A DNA stretch of 64,000 nt from Corylus avellana (GCF_901000735.1 NC_081541.1:41075021-41139020), one strand, 5' to 3'; shown: positions 1 to 10,337, numbered from the stretch's first letter. The notes: generated by a model from the letters alone, not told the origin. Translations and numbers: made by a program.

Positions 1-115
1 ATGAAGAGTTCAGAGTCTTCACTCTTTACAGGGCAGTGTTCTCTGAAGGATTAAATCAAACAGTTAGAGGAGCATAGTTGAAGCTGTCTCAGTAAAACTT
101 TTGGTGAGTCAAGTT
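1..115 (+). promoter_or_regulatory. Leader of mTERF copy 1
   Basis: Proximal 5' leader shared by the family. It has an upstream ATG at position 1 followed by a short reading frame, and the motif TTTTGGTGAGT just before the gene ATG at 116. GTGAGT fits the consensus for a 5' splice donor. The same leader precedes copies 2, 3, 4, 5, 7 and 8. The TTG at 101 is in frame but is not a credible plant start, so ATG 116 was chosen. No TATA box can be assigned because the window begins here. Confidence 0.5.
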
Positions 116-1300
116 ATGTTTCGTTTTCTCTGTTCAAGACCGCCACTACCACTCAAACACAGGAGAACCCATTTGGGTTTTCTTCAGCAAAATGGTTTCT
201 TTATTGTCAAATCGTTTACATCAGTAAGCAGTTTACCTGAATCTAATAAAAAACCAGAAGAAGAGGAAAAACATTCTTTTGCAGTGTCTTACCTCATAAA
301 CTCTTGTGGGTTGCCCGCAAAATTTGCAATTTTAGCCTCCCAGAGGGTACTATTTCAGAGCCCAGAGAGACCAGACTCAGTGCTGAATCTTTTCAAGGAG
401 AATGGATTCAGCAATGACCAGATCTCCCACATCGTTAGGAAGCATCCCCCGGTTCTTTTATCTGATCCTGAGAAGACCCTTTTGCCCAAGATTGAGCTTT
501 TGCGTTCCATAGGGGTTTCTAGCTCTGAACTCATTACCATCCTCTCGTCAAACCCATTTCTGTTCAAAAGCAACTTAAAGAAACGTCTTATCCCCTTCTA
601 TGATTTCCTCAAGAGTGTACTTCTTGTCGACGAGAAAGTCCTGAAAACCTTCAAGCGCTCACCACGGTCTTTTCTATGTGATGAAACGAATACTATGGCT
701 CCTAACATTGCACTTTTGAGACAACTTGGAGCGCCTCCATCTACAATCTCTTTCCTGGTAACTAATTATCCCTCTTCCGCTTTTATTAAGCATACTAAGT
801 TTGTTGAGGCTGTCCACCAGGTTATGGAAATGGGATTCGATCCAATGAAAACGGCGTTTGTCGAGGCAATCCAGGTGTTATTGAAGATGAGTAAACCAAA
901 GCTGGAATCAAAATTGGAGCTTTATAGGAGGTGGGGTTGGTAGGACATGGCCCTCGCAGCATTTAAAAGGTTTCCAAGTTGTATGCTATCTTCAGAAGAG
1001 AAGATGACGAAAACAATGGATTTCGTTGTGACAAAAGTTGGTTGGCCACCAAAACATATTGCTACAAATCCTGTAGTTATAAAATTAAGCTTGGAAAAGA
1101 GAATTATCCCTCGGTGGTCGGTTGTTCAAATTTTGCTAGCCAAGGGTTTGGTCAAGAATAACTTGGCCTTGGGGACTTTCTTGAAACCGACTGAGAGGAA
1201 GTTTTTGGAGCTGTTTGTGATCAGGTTTCAGGATGATGTTCCTGAATTATTGAATGTATATCAGGGTAAGATGTCTTCTGGATGTAGGATTTCAGTCTGA
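116..1300 (+). pseudogene. mTERF family protein, copy 1, interrupted by one TAG
   Basis: Intronless mTERF gene. Family members are mitochondrial or plastid helical-repeat proteins that bind organellar nucleic acid and affect transcription or RNA maturation. The N-terminus is basic and hydrophobic, like a mitochondrial presequence, and is followed by about eight mTERF helical motifs, most closing on a proline. At the sequence GGTTGG/TAG/GACATGG (TAG at 941-943, codon 276) a CAA present in the sister copies is missing. This is a 3-base in-frame deletion, so the frame continues unchanged to TGA at 1298-1300. It is otherwise undamaged. Product if translated: 275 residues lacking the last three motifs. 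A C-terminal part could in principle restart at ATG 947. I treat it as a recent pseudogene; a truncated functional protein cannot be excluded. Confidence 0.85.
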
Positions 1301-1617
1301 GAACTGAGAAGGTATGTGGGATGGAGGACTTGTAACATTTTGACTTCCAATTTGATTTTTGTCATTGTTGGCAGTTATAGCATTTTCAATTTATTGGGTA
1401 TTGTCTGGCCAAAAAGTTAGTTATTGGGCATTGGATTTGTATTATCTTGCTCTGTTTTGACATGGACAATGTGATGTCCAAATCAAAAATACCGATTAGT
1501 ATGCTATGACATAGTTTTAGATTCCAATCATCAAAATCCTTGCTCACATATCGCCACTTGTGTTTGAATTCTCCCTTCCCAACCACCCCTGAAATACAGG
1601 CAATGACTGATTTTTAT

Positions 1618-1653
<36 letters not shown>

Positions 1654-2745
1654 CGTGCAGCCTATTTTTCAGTGTTAGGGAACATCCTAGATTGACACCA
1701 AGACGATTGTATCATGAGAATGTGTATTTCTCAATGTGATTAATTAATGTCATTGGTCTGTGTTTTTTGATGGTTCATGTGCTTTTTTGAATCTCTTTGA
1801 TGTATAGAGACTACGATGATCAATCTACTGTGAGTAGTTCATGAGTCACAAGAGGCATGACACGCTGTTCATTGACTTTCTTTTTGGGAATATGTTTTTC
1901 TTATGGTAGACTATGTTATCAATCTACTGTGTTCTGCTCCAAAGGGACTATGGACTTACATCTGACACCATGAAAACACATGGAAAACCTAATTGATTAG
2001 GTCAGCTAGGGGGGCAGGTGGTATTACTGTGAACCGGCTTGTAAACTAGTAAGTGTATTCCCTTGTTGAATAGACAAAATCAAGGGTGTTGTCCAAAACA
2101 ATGTGGAACAGATTGAGTAACAAAGCTGTGGATGCTAACAAGTCTGAGTAGACGAGGCTGATGGACTTGTGTTGTTGATAATCCCTTTTTTATTTGCTGC
2201 TTAGTTCCTTCTTTCTCTTGTTTTACAATGAAACCATGCCCAAATGTACTTTGAAGTTGGCCAATGTCTGGTTTTCGATGGATTCCTTTTTCTCCTTTTT
2301 ATTTTTCCATTTAAATCAAATAGGTTTGTTGAAATTTGATATATGGTTGTTCTTTCATTGTTAATATCACTCTCTCTTTTGCTTTTGTCTGTTTGAAATT
2401 TGAAGTTCCAAACAGTAGAGAGCATATATGAACTGTAAATATCACTCTCTTTTGCTTTTTTCTAAGGAAAGATGATACCAGTTTCAATTTTCAATGTAAA
2501 AAGAACAAAGATCAATATGTATAGCTTCCAGACAACACTGCCTAATATATCGCTGGTGTCAAGGTTTCCCTATTCCATTAATTTATGTCTGTTTGTTTTG
2601 CCCTTCTCAGATTGTTTGACTCATTGACTTGCAATTATGCATGCTTTAGAACTTGGTATTGTTTCTACATATCAAAAAAAAAAAAAAAGAACTTGGTATT
2701 GTTTCTATTTCTATTTTTTTTTTCTTTCTATTTCTTTCCTATCAG
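1301..2745 (+). other. mTERF-H2A intergenic segment, unit A
   Basis: No gene seen. The sequence is colinear with the stretch downstream of copies 2 and 3 and, reversed, of copies 4, 5, 7 and 8. It therefore belongs to the duplicated unit. It contains an (AT)n microsatellite at 1623-1651 (replaced by a T-run near 12015 in unit B) and a pyrimidine-rich tract ending in CTATCAG directly before the H2A exon scrap, which looks like a 3' splice site. Confidence 0.7.
1623..1651. repeat. (AT)n microsatellite
   Basis: Uninterrupted TA dinucleotides downstream of mTERF copy 1. The equivalent place in unit B is a T-run, so the tract is variable between paralogs. Confidence 0.95.
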
Positions 2746-2990
2746 TATTCTGCTGATATGCTCGAGTACCACAAACTCTCTTTGTCTCTATGGTTAAACT
2801 TTGTTTTAGTTTTTCCTTGCTATAGCTGTCAGATCTGTGATTTTTCTTACTAAGATGTGGGTTGTCTTGCTCACTCGGCTAACGTTTTTTGGTTCGAAAA
2901 TTCGTGGGTGTATTATAGTTTGGTAGTTGATGTTTGTGTTTATTGCCCTAGATGTATGTTTGGTTTCCTGGAAATGTAGGACAGAAAATG
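2746..2990 (+). pseudogene. Histone H2A exon scrap and intron, unit A
   Basis: The exon scrap 2746-2769 encodes YSADMLEY, which in unit C continues into LAAE, matching the H2A helix ending LEYLAAE. It follows a polypyrimidine tract and CAG like a splice acceptor. Here it is cut short after LEY and runs into sequence matching the H2A intron of units G and H. The second coding exon (VLELAGNAARDN...) is missing from this unit. Non-functional relic; the assignment rests on comparison with units C, D, G and H. Confidence 0.6.
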
Positions 2991-3132
2991 CTCTGGTTTT
3001 TTATCTGATCTGCACCTGTTGGATTGATGGGTCATGGGTGTATAGGACAGTTTGTTTGCTGCTTCTTCCCCACGCCAGCTCTCTCGGCCATCCCACCACC
3101 CAACTCGTCCTTCATTCCCGAATCCCAAATTC

Positions 3133-3189
<57 letters not shown>

Positions 3190-3535
3190 CATACATACAA
3201 ATTCCTTCAACCACTTCGTCACCCACACGCATGCATACATACAAATTCCTTCTACCACTTCGTGCTATACAAAGTAAAATCTGATAAAACCGTCACCTTT
3301 CCTTTCCTTTTATCTAAAAAATCACTCTCCAACCTCTCATCTACTTCCTCTCGTTAGACTACATGACTCATCTAAGCCTGCTAAGCTGCCAGCTCCTCTC
3401 AACCTCACTGATCATGCAGACACCTCATCCTCACCAGCTTTGAAAGCAAAGCCTCATCAAGGCAATGATCATGTCGTAGCTGAAGATTCCCATGATTCAA
3501 CATATCCTGCATTAACAACAGTCAATGATGCTGCC
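2991..3535 (+). other. Segment with CT/CA repeats and a possible captured exon
   Basis: Present twice, here and inverted at about 40611-41120. It holds a CT-rich leader-like stretch and a (CT)n(CA)n tract at 3136-3188. From about 3366 to 3535 one frame stays open, rich in Ser, Pro, Ala and His (begins SSKPAKLPAPLNLTDHAD), and it is kept with few changes in the inverted copy. It ends at the boundary of the LTR element. This could be an exon of an unrelated gene left at a duplication breakpoint. I do not recognise it. Confidence 0.35.
3136..3188. repeat. (CT)n(CA)n compound microsatellite
   Basis: About 14 CT units followed by about 12 CA units. The inverted paralog near 40920-40940 keeps only a GA (CT on the other strand) tract and no CA tract, so the CA part expanded in this arm or was lost in the other. 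Serine/leucine and histidine/threonine reading frames across it are artefacts. Confidence 0.95.
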
Positions 3536-3699
3536 TATTAAAGTTTGTATGAACGGTTTAGACACAAAAGATGGAGGCTATTATATTATTCAACTTATGT
3601 TAACCTAATACAAACATCCTATTATATAGGATTAGGAAAATACCATAAAGACTAAACTACCCCAAAACCCTAATGACTCAAACCCTAACACTTCTAACA
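3536..3699 (-). repeat. 164-bp copia-type 3' LTR of the chimera
   Basis: Runs TGTTAGAAGTG to CTTTAATA on the minus strand (terminal CA mutated; intact as TTTAACA in the twin at 40610). It is preceded by the polypurine tract GAGGGGGAGTG. A second tract-like copy (GAGAGGGAGTG, near 3785-3800) and about 85 bp around it are tandemly duplicated. Confidence 0.75.
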
Positions 3700-4091
3700 C
3701 TCCCCCTCAAGCTAGAGCATATATATCATATGAATCCAGCTTGAAAGATACAAGCAAACAAAAAACAACTAGAAAAACATTCTCTTAACACTCTCCCTCA
3801 AGCTGAAACATATATATCATATAAGTCCAGCTTGGAACAAATAAGCTCTAACTTCTTCCGACACATGGGTTTTGTAAATATATCAGCTAGTTAATCTCCA
3901 GACTTCACGAATGGTGTAGATATATCTCCGCTGAGTATCTTATCTCGAACAAAATGATAATTGACCTCAATATGATGCTTGGTTCTTTCATGAAAAATAG
4001 AGTTGGACGCAATATGTGTAGCAACTTGATGTATAGCAACTTGATTATCATAAAATAAAGAGATAGGAGTAGGAGCAACGAACCTGATCTT

Positions 4092-5081
4092 CTAAAGGAA
4101 ATGTTGTAACCACATCAATTCACTAATAGTATTAGACATTGCCCTATATTCTGCTTCAGCACCGGATCGTGCCAGCACTGTCTGTTTTTTGCTTTTCCAA
4201 GTCACCAAATTACCACCCAAGAATATACAATATCCTGTGGTAGATCGCCTCTCTGAGGGAGAACCTGCGCAATCTGCATCAGTAAACCCTTCTACCCAAA
4301 GGTGTCCATTCGGTCTAAACAAGATCCCAAGGCGATGAGCTCTTTTCAAATATTGAACAATACGAGTAACAGCTTCCCAATGTAAAACCCTAGGAGCCTC
4401 CAAAAACTGACTAACAATACTCACTACATATGAGATGTCTGGCCTAGTGATACTAAGGTAATTCAACTTTCCACCTTTTGATTTTGGACCCTTTCTGCTC
4501 AAGGCTTCCCTTTCCTTCTGCAACCTTGCTAAGCCGAAGGCTGCTATGAGGGTAGATGGCTTGAATATGGTTACAATAATCCTTATCTCCTCCTTCAGTC
4601 CACTAATAAAACTACTAACCTTAAAATCCTCATCTATCCCTTGTATTTTGCTGGACAGGACTTCTAATTGGGACTGGTACTCCTCAACTGACCCTATTTG
4701 CCTTAGCTTGGTGAAGGTTGCCACTAGATCCTTAAACAAGGACGAGCCAAACCTCACAGTCAGAGCTCGGGTGAACTCTTCCCAAGATTTCAACGCTCTA
4801 GACTCCGCCATCCATTGATACCACAGTAAGGCTCTTCCCTCCATGTAAAATGAAGATATAGTAATCCTTTGTTGGGCTGGAATTTGGTGAAACTCAAAGA
4901 ACTGTTGCGCTTGAAGGATCAAACCCGTGGGGTTGTCCCCATTGAACCTAGGAATATCCAACTTAAGGGAACGCCTTGGAATACCTTCTTCAAAATTGTG
5001 ATTCTCCCATCTAGTGTGGTGCTGCCCTTGCTGATTTGGAAGACCCTTCGCCATCTTTTTCCCCTTTAGACAAAGATTCAT
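4092..5081 (-). pseudogene. Chimeric gag-RNase H reading frame of the LTR element
   Basis: One open frame of 329 codons. Residues about 10-200 are a Ty3/gypsy-type gag: LDIPRFNGDNPTG, then ALLWYQWM, then a RFGSSLF...LRQIGSVEEYQSQ segment typical of retrotransposon gag. Near position 4475 it passes within a few residues (KGG/KLNYL) into copia pol: ITRPDISYVVS, GFTDADCAGSPSERRST and AEAEYRAMSN, the last RT and RNase H motifs. The RT catalytic YVDD, integrase and protease are absent. It starts inside gag because a 224-bp tandem duplication breaks the frame from the true gag start at 5450. Unlikely to encode an active enzyme. Confidence 0.7.
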
Positions 5082-5361
5082 AGCTAGCGACTAGGTTGCC
5101 GAGTTGTTGAGTAATTTCTGTAAACATTTTATGGTGAAATCCACCTGGATATTCCCAGGTCCCCATTGAACCTGGGAATATCCAGCTTAAGGGAATGCCT
5201 TGGAATACCGTCTTCAAAATTGTGATTCTCCCATCTAGTGTGGTGCTGCCCTTGCTGATTTGGAAGACCCTTCGCCATCTTTTTCCCTTCTAGACAAAGA
5301 TTCATAGCTAGCGACTAGGTTGCCGAGTTGTTGAGTAATTTCTGTAAACATTTTCTGGTGA
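4937..5361. repeat. 224-bp tandem duplication in gag
   Basis: Two neighbouring copies offset by 224 bp (for example GGAATATCCA at 4951 and 5175; ATTCTCCCAT at 5001 and 5225). The inverted twin has only one copy (around 39040-39240), so this arose after the arms separated. It truncates the first gag frame at about 5235. Confidence 0.85.
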
Positions 5362-5462
5362 ACTTCTTGTGTCTCCTGATATGTAGCTTGTTGAGCCTTA
5401 AGTTGATTTAAGGTCTCAAAGAATTGGTTCATCCTTGTACCTTCTGCCATCCGAGGATCGGA

Positions 5463-5475
5463 GGCTCTAATACCA
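5463..5475 (-). other. Primer binding site of the chimeric element
   Basis: TGGTATTAGAGCC, one base from TGGTATCAGAGCC, complementary to the 3' end of plant initiator tRNA-Met. It lies three bases inside the 332-bp LTR. Confidence 0.8.
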
Positions 5476-5478
5476 AAT

Positions 5479-5810
5479 TGTAATGGGTGGTTTGTAAAGG
5501 AAATGAAATTGAACAGGTAGACCACTTCGAGGGGGTTTTGTCCTCCACACTTTGCTTTTGGCTTCAAATTGGATGCTCTACTCATTCACCAAGGCAATTA
5601 AATAAGAGTTACAATAACTGACCCATTACACCACTGTAGTAACTGACCCAATAATAACGGACCTGTTACAATACTGAATTATTACAATTAAAACATAAAC
5701 ATAACTGGCAGTAGTCCAAAGGGCACATTTATTTAATAAGCACCTTAACAGTCATAACACAACCAAGTAACTGATGAAGGACACGTGGATCTCTTGAAAG
5801 ACACGTAACA
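5479..5810 (-). repeat. 332-bp 5' LTR of the chimera
   Basis: Starts TGTTACGTGTC and ends CCCATTACA on the minus strand. It is the same length as 38581-38912 in the inverted twin. An apparent reading frame beginning at 5585 inside it is only the LTR read through into gag. Confidence 0.7.
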
Positions 5811-5902
5811 ATTCATGCCGGAACAGAGCTGTATTAGTCGCTCCATACTGCCTCAGGGCACCGCCGTGGCCATACGTGGGTCATTTTCTGCTTCTCCGCC
5901 TC

Positions 5903-7263
5903 TGATAAGTGCTAAAATATTCATATTTTAGCCATTTAATTTGCATTTGTCAATTTCTTAGTTTTGTTATTTTTGTGCTATTTTATTTGATTTTTGTATT
6001 TGCTGTGTTTTTATAGGTTTTTGAGGAAAATGATGCAATTCTGGAAAATTCGAACTTAAAGCGCAATTTTGAGAAAAAGCTAGAAGTCTTGGATCAAAAG
6101 TAAGCATTCAGGTGCAGTGCGCTTGAGCGCACTACACCTAGGCTCAAATGCATTAGCGCTCGAGCACCCAAGTCAAGGAGCGAGCGCAGGTGTGCACTCA
6201 TGCGCACAAGAAGAATGCTCTAGCGCATCTGCGCTTGAGCTCAGCAGGAGAATGATCGATTGTAGCCTTACGCTCGAGCGCATTCGTGCCATCTCACATG
6301 GCAGCTTGCAGAAATAGTCTTTTTTCAACCCAAACTAGGTTTTCCTAGTCCTAATTGGATTAGGAATTAAAACCTACAATTTCTAGGGTTTCTAGAGGCT
6401 TCTAGGGTTCCTCTAATCTCTATAAATATGCCTATAAACATATAATTTTGAGGGGACAAGCTCTAGGAGAAGAATTAAAGGCTCTTCAAGGAATCGTTTT
6501 TTCGGGTTTATTCTTTTTCTTCTTATTTTATTATGAGTATGATTAGCATCCAATTTATGTGTAACTAAATCCTTTAGTATGGTTAGATTAAAGCCCTAAT
6601 CGTGTCTCTTTAATATTTCAATATTGGCGTTTTTGTGATAATCATATTGTGATGCTTAACTTGATTATTCCCTACTTTATTGAATTCATCATATGAATAT
6701 GCTTGGCCAATATATGCATGTGGTATAGATTAGTTATTTAAGTCAATTTGGATGACCGGGTCCTAGGCTTAACAGAGTGACAAAAGATATTTTTGCGGGT
6801 TCTTAGGGTAATCAACATGGGAAACCGGGAGTATACACCCATGCCCTAGGCTCCATGTGTTTGTTGATTTTCATTGATTTATGCTTTCTTATAGAACAAC
6901 TTAGTAAACACCCATGCTAAATCCTCTGAGAAAGAAAAGAGTTAGAGAATATACTCATGCCTAATTCATTTCTTAGGGAGATCTATATCTTAAGGAATAT
7001 ACACCCATGTCCTTAAGTTGACAAACATTAAGAAATCTTGATATGATTGGAACATTGATATATTGTTATATTATTTGAGTATGATTAGTGGTGGATATCA
7101 AAACCCTACCTTTTATCTTTATTAAATCAAAATCAATCTTTTATCTTGTTTTATTTACGAAATTAATTTTAATAAAAATTTATCAATCCTCGTGGGAATG
7201 ATCTCGTACTTGCACCTTATACTACTGTTTTGATTTTATGCACTTGCGAGTTAAAACGTACCA
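5903..7263 (+). mobile_element. Solo LTR of a large Ty3-type element
   Basis: Starts TGATAAGTGCTAAAATATTC and ends with CACTTGCGAGTTAAAACGTACCA, a layout typical of large plant gypsy LTRs (Athila/Tat-like), with AT-rich ends and a repeated 'cacccatg' block in the second half. No primer site or pol follows, so it is a solo LTR. The flanks carry a possible CGCCT duplication (about 5897 and 7270), not certain. A cluster of palindromic GCGCTTGAGCGC / GCGCTCGAGC motifs lies at 6115-6290; most of it is deleted in the inverted twin 37385-38488. Confidence 0.65.
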
Positions 7264-8040
7264 AATATTCGCCTATTAATTTTGGTGGGTATTTGGCTCA
7301 ACAGCCTCTCTCTTTCTCTTGCCTCACTGTCTTCGTCCCTCTCACAGCTCTCTCTCTCTCTTCCTTCATTTTGATCACTCAATCTCACTCTGTTCGTCTG
7401 CTTGGGGTAGTGGAAAGTGGGTGGGTTTTGTAGGTTGGTTCGGGTTGGGTTCCAGTGGGGGTGGGTTTTGTGGGTTGGTTCTGTTGGGTTCCAATTTGGG
7501 TTCTGGCCAAACGTAGCCACCAAAATCTATGGTGTCACTGTCGAAGTGGGTTAGAAGGGGGTTAGAAGGAGATGTAATCATATGTGGTTAATCCTATTGT
7601 ATTGTATTTTGGTGTTTTAAGTGAGGTGTCAAAATTTGATTGGATGCTATAAAAGAAGGTTTTAAGGCATGACCTGATAGTAAGGGCTCTCATCAAATAA
7701 ATGTTAAGAGAAATAGAGAGAAAAGGAAAACTCATTTAAATACTATTTTAAATAAATGATATGCGAAACTGAGAAGAAACAAAGGAAAGAGAATCATTTT
7801 TTTTAACAAAATAAAGGTAAAGGAAACAAAAGTGTTATCCTAAGTGTAGGGTAGCATTTTTGTTTTCCTTTATTTAGGAAACGCCAAAATGGTTTTTTTT
7901 GGAAGTTTTACCTACATTTAAGGAAGGGAGTGAGAGTGCACTTACTGCGTACTAGAAAGCTGTTATACACACTTCCACTTTCTTACACTCATTTTCACAC
8001 TTTCTTAAATGGCTTTTAAAAGTACCATTAAATTAAAATA
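7264..8040 (+). other. Intergenic segment with G-rich minisatellite
   Basis: No gene supported. It has a CT-rich stretch (7300-7390), then a GT-rich minisatellite of GGGTTGGTT-like units (about 7420-7515), then AT-rich sequence. The whole stretch recurs inverted at 36604-37384 and in part around 52380-52505 plus 56379-56500, where a copia element split it. Short frames here are repeat artefacts. Confidence 0.6.
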
Positions 8041-8735
8041 TGTTAGGAAAATTGATATATTAGGAGTCTTTTTAGTGAGCTTATAACATAGCATGTTGAG
8101 ATAACATAACCCAAAAGCTTAAGCCTATGAATTTGAGCCCAACAGTACTCTATTAACCCCTCACACTTCTTAGATCTTTTCAATGTGGGACTTCTATCAT
8201 TTTCACTCACACATATATACTCAACAATCCCCCCCTTATGTATGAGTTCATCATCACATTGCTACACTTCCCCTCAAAAGAAAACATTTTATCAATCTTA
8301 TGAGCCATCTCCAAGATCACTTGTGGGTTTTGTCCACGCCACATACCTTTGTCCCTACTTCATGGACTTCTTTTTGTGCCTTGTGCCTTGAACCTTGTTG
8401 CTCCTTCTCTAGGGACTCATATTCATGCTCAGAGCTTGCATCTTTGTTCTAACTCATTTGCACTTTTTTTGTCTTTACTCCAAGAAGCTTTTATGTGTGC
8501 ATGTGCCACTCCTCCTTACTGCACACCACTATCGGCTCGTTTACCACTTGTTAAGAAGATTGATATCTTAATGAGTCTTTTTAGTGAGTTCATAACATAG
8601 CATATTAAGATACCACACAACTCAAAAGCTTAAGCCTATAGATTTGAGCCCAATACTACTATATTAATCAATTACACTTCTTAGATCTTTTCAATGTGGG
8701 TTTTGTCGTTCTATTAGTAGCAATATATATTTATG
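8041..8735 (-). mobile_element. TRIM-like small LTR element, copy in unit B
   Basis: On the minus strand: a 5' LTR at about 8735-8549, a short non-coding interior, a polypurine tract (ATAAGGGGGGG, near 8227-8237) and a 3' LTR 8226-8041 that starts TGTTGAGTATATATG and ends TTCCTAACA. The start of the 5' LTR is rearranged. No gag or pol. Same element as 35880-36603 and 45401-46137. Confidence 0.7.
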
Positions 8736-9861
8736 AAATCAAATAATGATTCGTTCGGAATTTAATTGTGGTTTTAAAAGCCCGTCTAATAAAAATGAAA
8801 AATGATTGTGAAATGAGAGTGTGTATGCTTTTTTTTTTTTTTTTTTTTTTTTCAGTCAGTTAGAAATACACTGTGATTTCACAAAAAGAAAAAGAAAAAA
8901 AAAAGAAAAGCCTAACTTGGTGGTTGCTCATCTCGTGTATGGAGAAAAAGAGGTTTGTGATTATTTCAAAAAAAATAACAGACATACATGGAAGATTGTA
9001 TCGAAAGCTGCTTTTATCTGATCTAGGTAATATTCTTCATTTGTTTTGACATAACATATTTTATTAATTTTTTTTTCTTATTTTTTCAATGTTTGGTAAG
9101 CTCGTAAATTGTGGTCAAATTGAAAACATTTTTGGTTGAATATTAGTAAAATGAGTTTCCTTTTTTAAAATAGTAAATTAATTTTCAAGTTTGAACTTCT
9201 CATTCTTATACGCATTTTCTCTGACAGTTCATTCTCTGCCACTGCCGGAGGTCGTTGGAAATCTCTACTTGTCAAAATTTGTTATTGGAAGTGGTAGGCC
9301 GCCGCCTCTTGCTAGAATTCGCCGTCAAAGGTCATAGGAATTTGCCATCAGATTTTATTGGAAGTTGCCAGAAATTTTTTAGCCACCATTAGAGGTCATC
9401 AGTTGTTGCTTGAGGTCACTAATTTTCCGTACTAACCCACGGTGAAAGCATTTTTCAACTAAAAATATTTTACCTCAGTACAAACAGCACACAAATTTCA
9501 ATATAAATGTACAATGATGAAATTGCAACTACAAACAAAAGTCGATTGGCCATAGCAAAACATATGTCTTTGGAGGTTCATTTAGGGTATATTTAAAATT
9601 ACGATTTTAAAAAGTACGATTAAAAATAGTGATTTTAAAATGTGTAATTTTAAAACATGATTTTTAAAAAGAAGTTAAAGCGTTTGAAAAAATCGCAGTT
9701 TAGTTTTTAAAATCACAATTTTAGCCATTAAAAACAACAACTCCTTATCTGCGATTTGGAAGAATTATAATTTTTAACGTTTTAAAATCACAATTTTTTA
9801 AAATTGCAATGCCAAATAATCAATTTTCTCAAATTTTATTCAAAATCATACATTTTATTTA
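8736..9861 (+). other. Upstream region of mTERF copy 2 with homopolymers and a decayed MITE
   Basis: No gene. Contains a T-run (about 8829-8852) and an A-rich stretch next to it. From about 9588 to 9850 there is an imperfect palindrome of 'TTTTAAAATCGCA' type sequence, a decayed MITE also found upstream of copies 4 and 5. The short frame at 8821-9021 is a poly-T artefact. Confidence 0.5.
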
Positions 9862-10337
9862 GGGAAAATGTATAACAAATCCCTGAGTCAACTCTTCAAA
9901 ATTTTAATATCCTTGAGTTTTTTTTTTCTCGAAAATTTAGTCTCTGGATCAATTGAAATGACAATAAAATCCTTGCCGTTAAAATTGTTTAACAGACGTT
10001 AAAGAAATTCAAAACGCACCGTTTTACTCCATTAAAATATTAAATTTTTTTATTAATTTAATTTAAAAAATTAAATCTAAAAAAAATTAAGGCGCCACCC
10101 CATAGGGGTTGGGTGCGCCACCCCTGGCCACCCTTAATTTTTTTTTTAGATTTAATTTTTTAATAGAGTAAAACGGTGCATTTTGAATATTTTTAATGTC
10201 TGTTAAAAAATTTTAACAGCAAAGATTTTATTGTCAATTCAATTGATTCAAAGACTAAATTTTTGAAAAAAAAAAAAAAAAAAAGGTATTAAAATTTTGA
10301 AGAGTTGAAATCATGGATTTGTGCTACATTTTTCCAA
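9862..10337. mobile_element. Foldback MITE with TTTATTTA target duplication
   Basis: Long imperfect inverted repeat: the left half from GGGAAAATGTATAACAAATC is complementary to the right half ending TGTGCTACATTTTTCC. The centre near 10090-10135 is GC-rich (GGCGCCACCCC). The 8-bp sequence TTTATTTA stands on both sides (9854-9861 and 10338-10345). Units D (near 34820) and E (near 44293, rc) have the uninterrupted site with one copy, so this is a clean insertion later than those duplications. Class uncertain: hAT or Mutator-like. Confidence 0.8.

Larger units (their letters stand above)
3536..5810 (-). mobile_element. Chimeric LTR element: Ty3-type 5' half joined to copia-type 3' half
   Basis: Read on the minus strand: 332-bp LTR (5810-5479), primer site TGGTATTAGAGCC (5475-5463), gag start (5450), gag region, then a direct junction into the end of copia reverse transcriptase and RNase H, polypurine tract, and a different LTR of 164 bp (3699-3536). 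The two terminal LTRs are unrelated, and the 5-bp flanks (TGAAT and GGCAG, minus strand) do not match. Protease, integrase and most of RT are absent. The inverted twin at 38581-40610 has the same LTR lengths and the same junction, so the fusion predates the inverted duplication. Most likely formed by recombination or template switching between two elements. Non-autonomous and decayed. Confidence 0.75.

Noticed and set aside
101..115. TTG start five codons upstream of ATG in mTERF copies 1 and 3
   Set aside because: Plant nuclear genes do not normally start at TTG, and the other copies lack this in-frame extension; the shared ATG gives the same N-terminus in all.
355..573. Antisense frames inside every mTERF copy (for example 355-573, 20643-20861, 43073-43255)
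   Set aside because: They recur at the same place in each paralog only because the sense strand is conserved; no own start context or domain.
2927..3357. Overlapping frames of 86-116 codons on both strands across 2927-3357
   Set aside because: They run through the (CT)n(CA)n tract; Ser/Leu and His/Thr runs are repeat translation, and they are open in several frames at once.
3047..3540. Idea that the Ser/Pro/Ala frame near 3366-3535 is a real gene
   Set aside because: No start, no splice partners and no recognised domain; kept only as a possible captured exon.
4092..5081. Idea that the chimeric gag-RNase H frame is a domesticated host gene
   Set aside because: The twin copy has several stops, LTR and primer site are still attached, and the frame begins only because of a tandem duplication.
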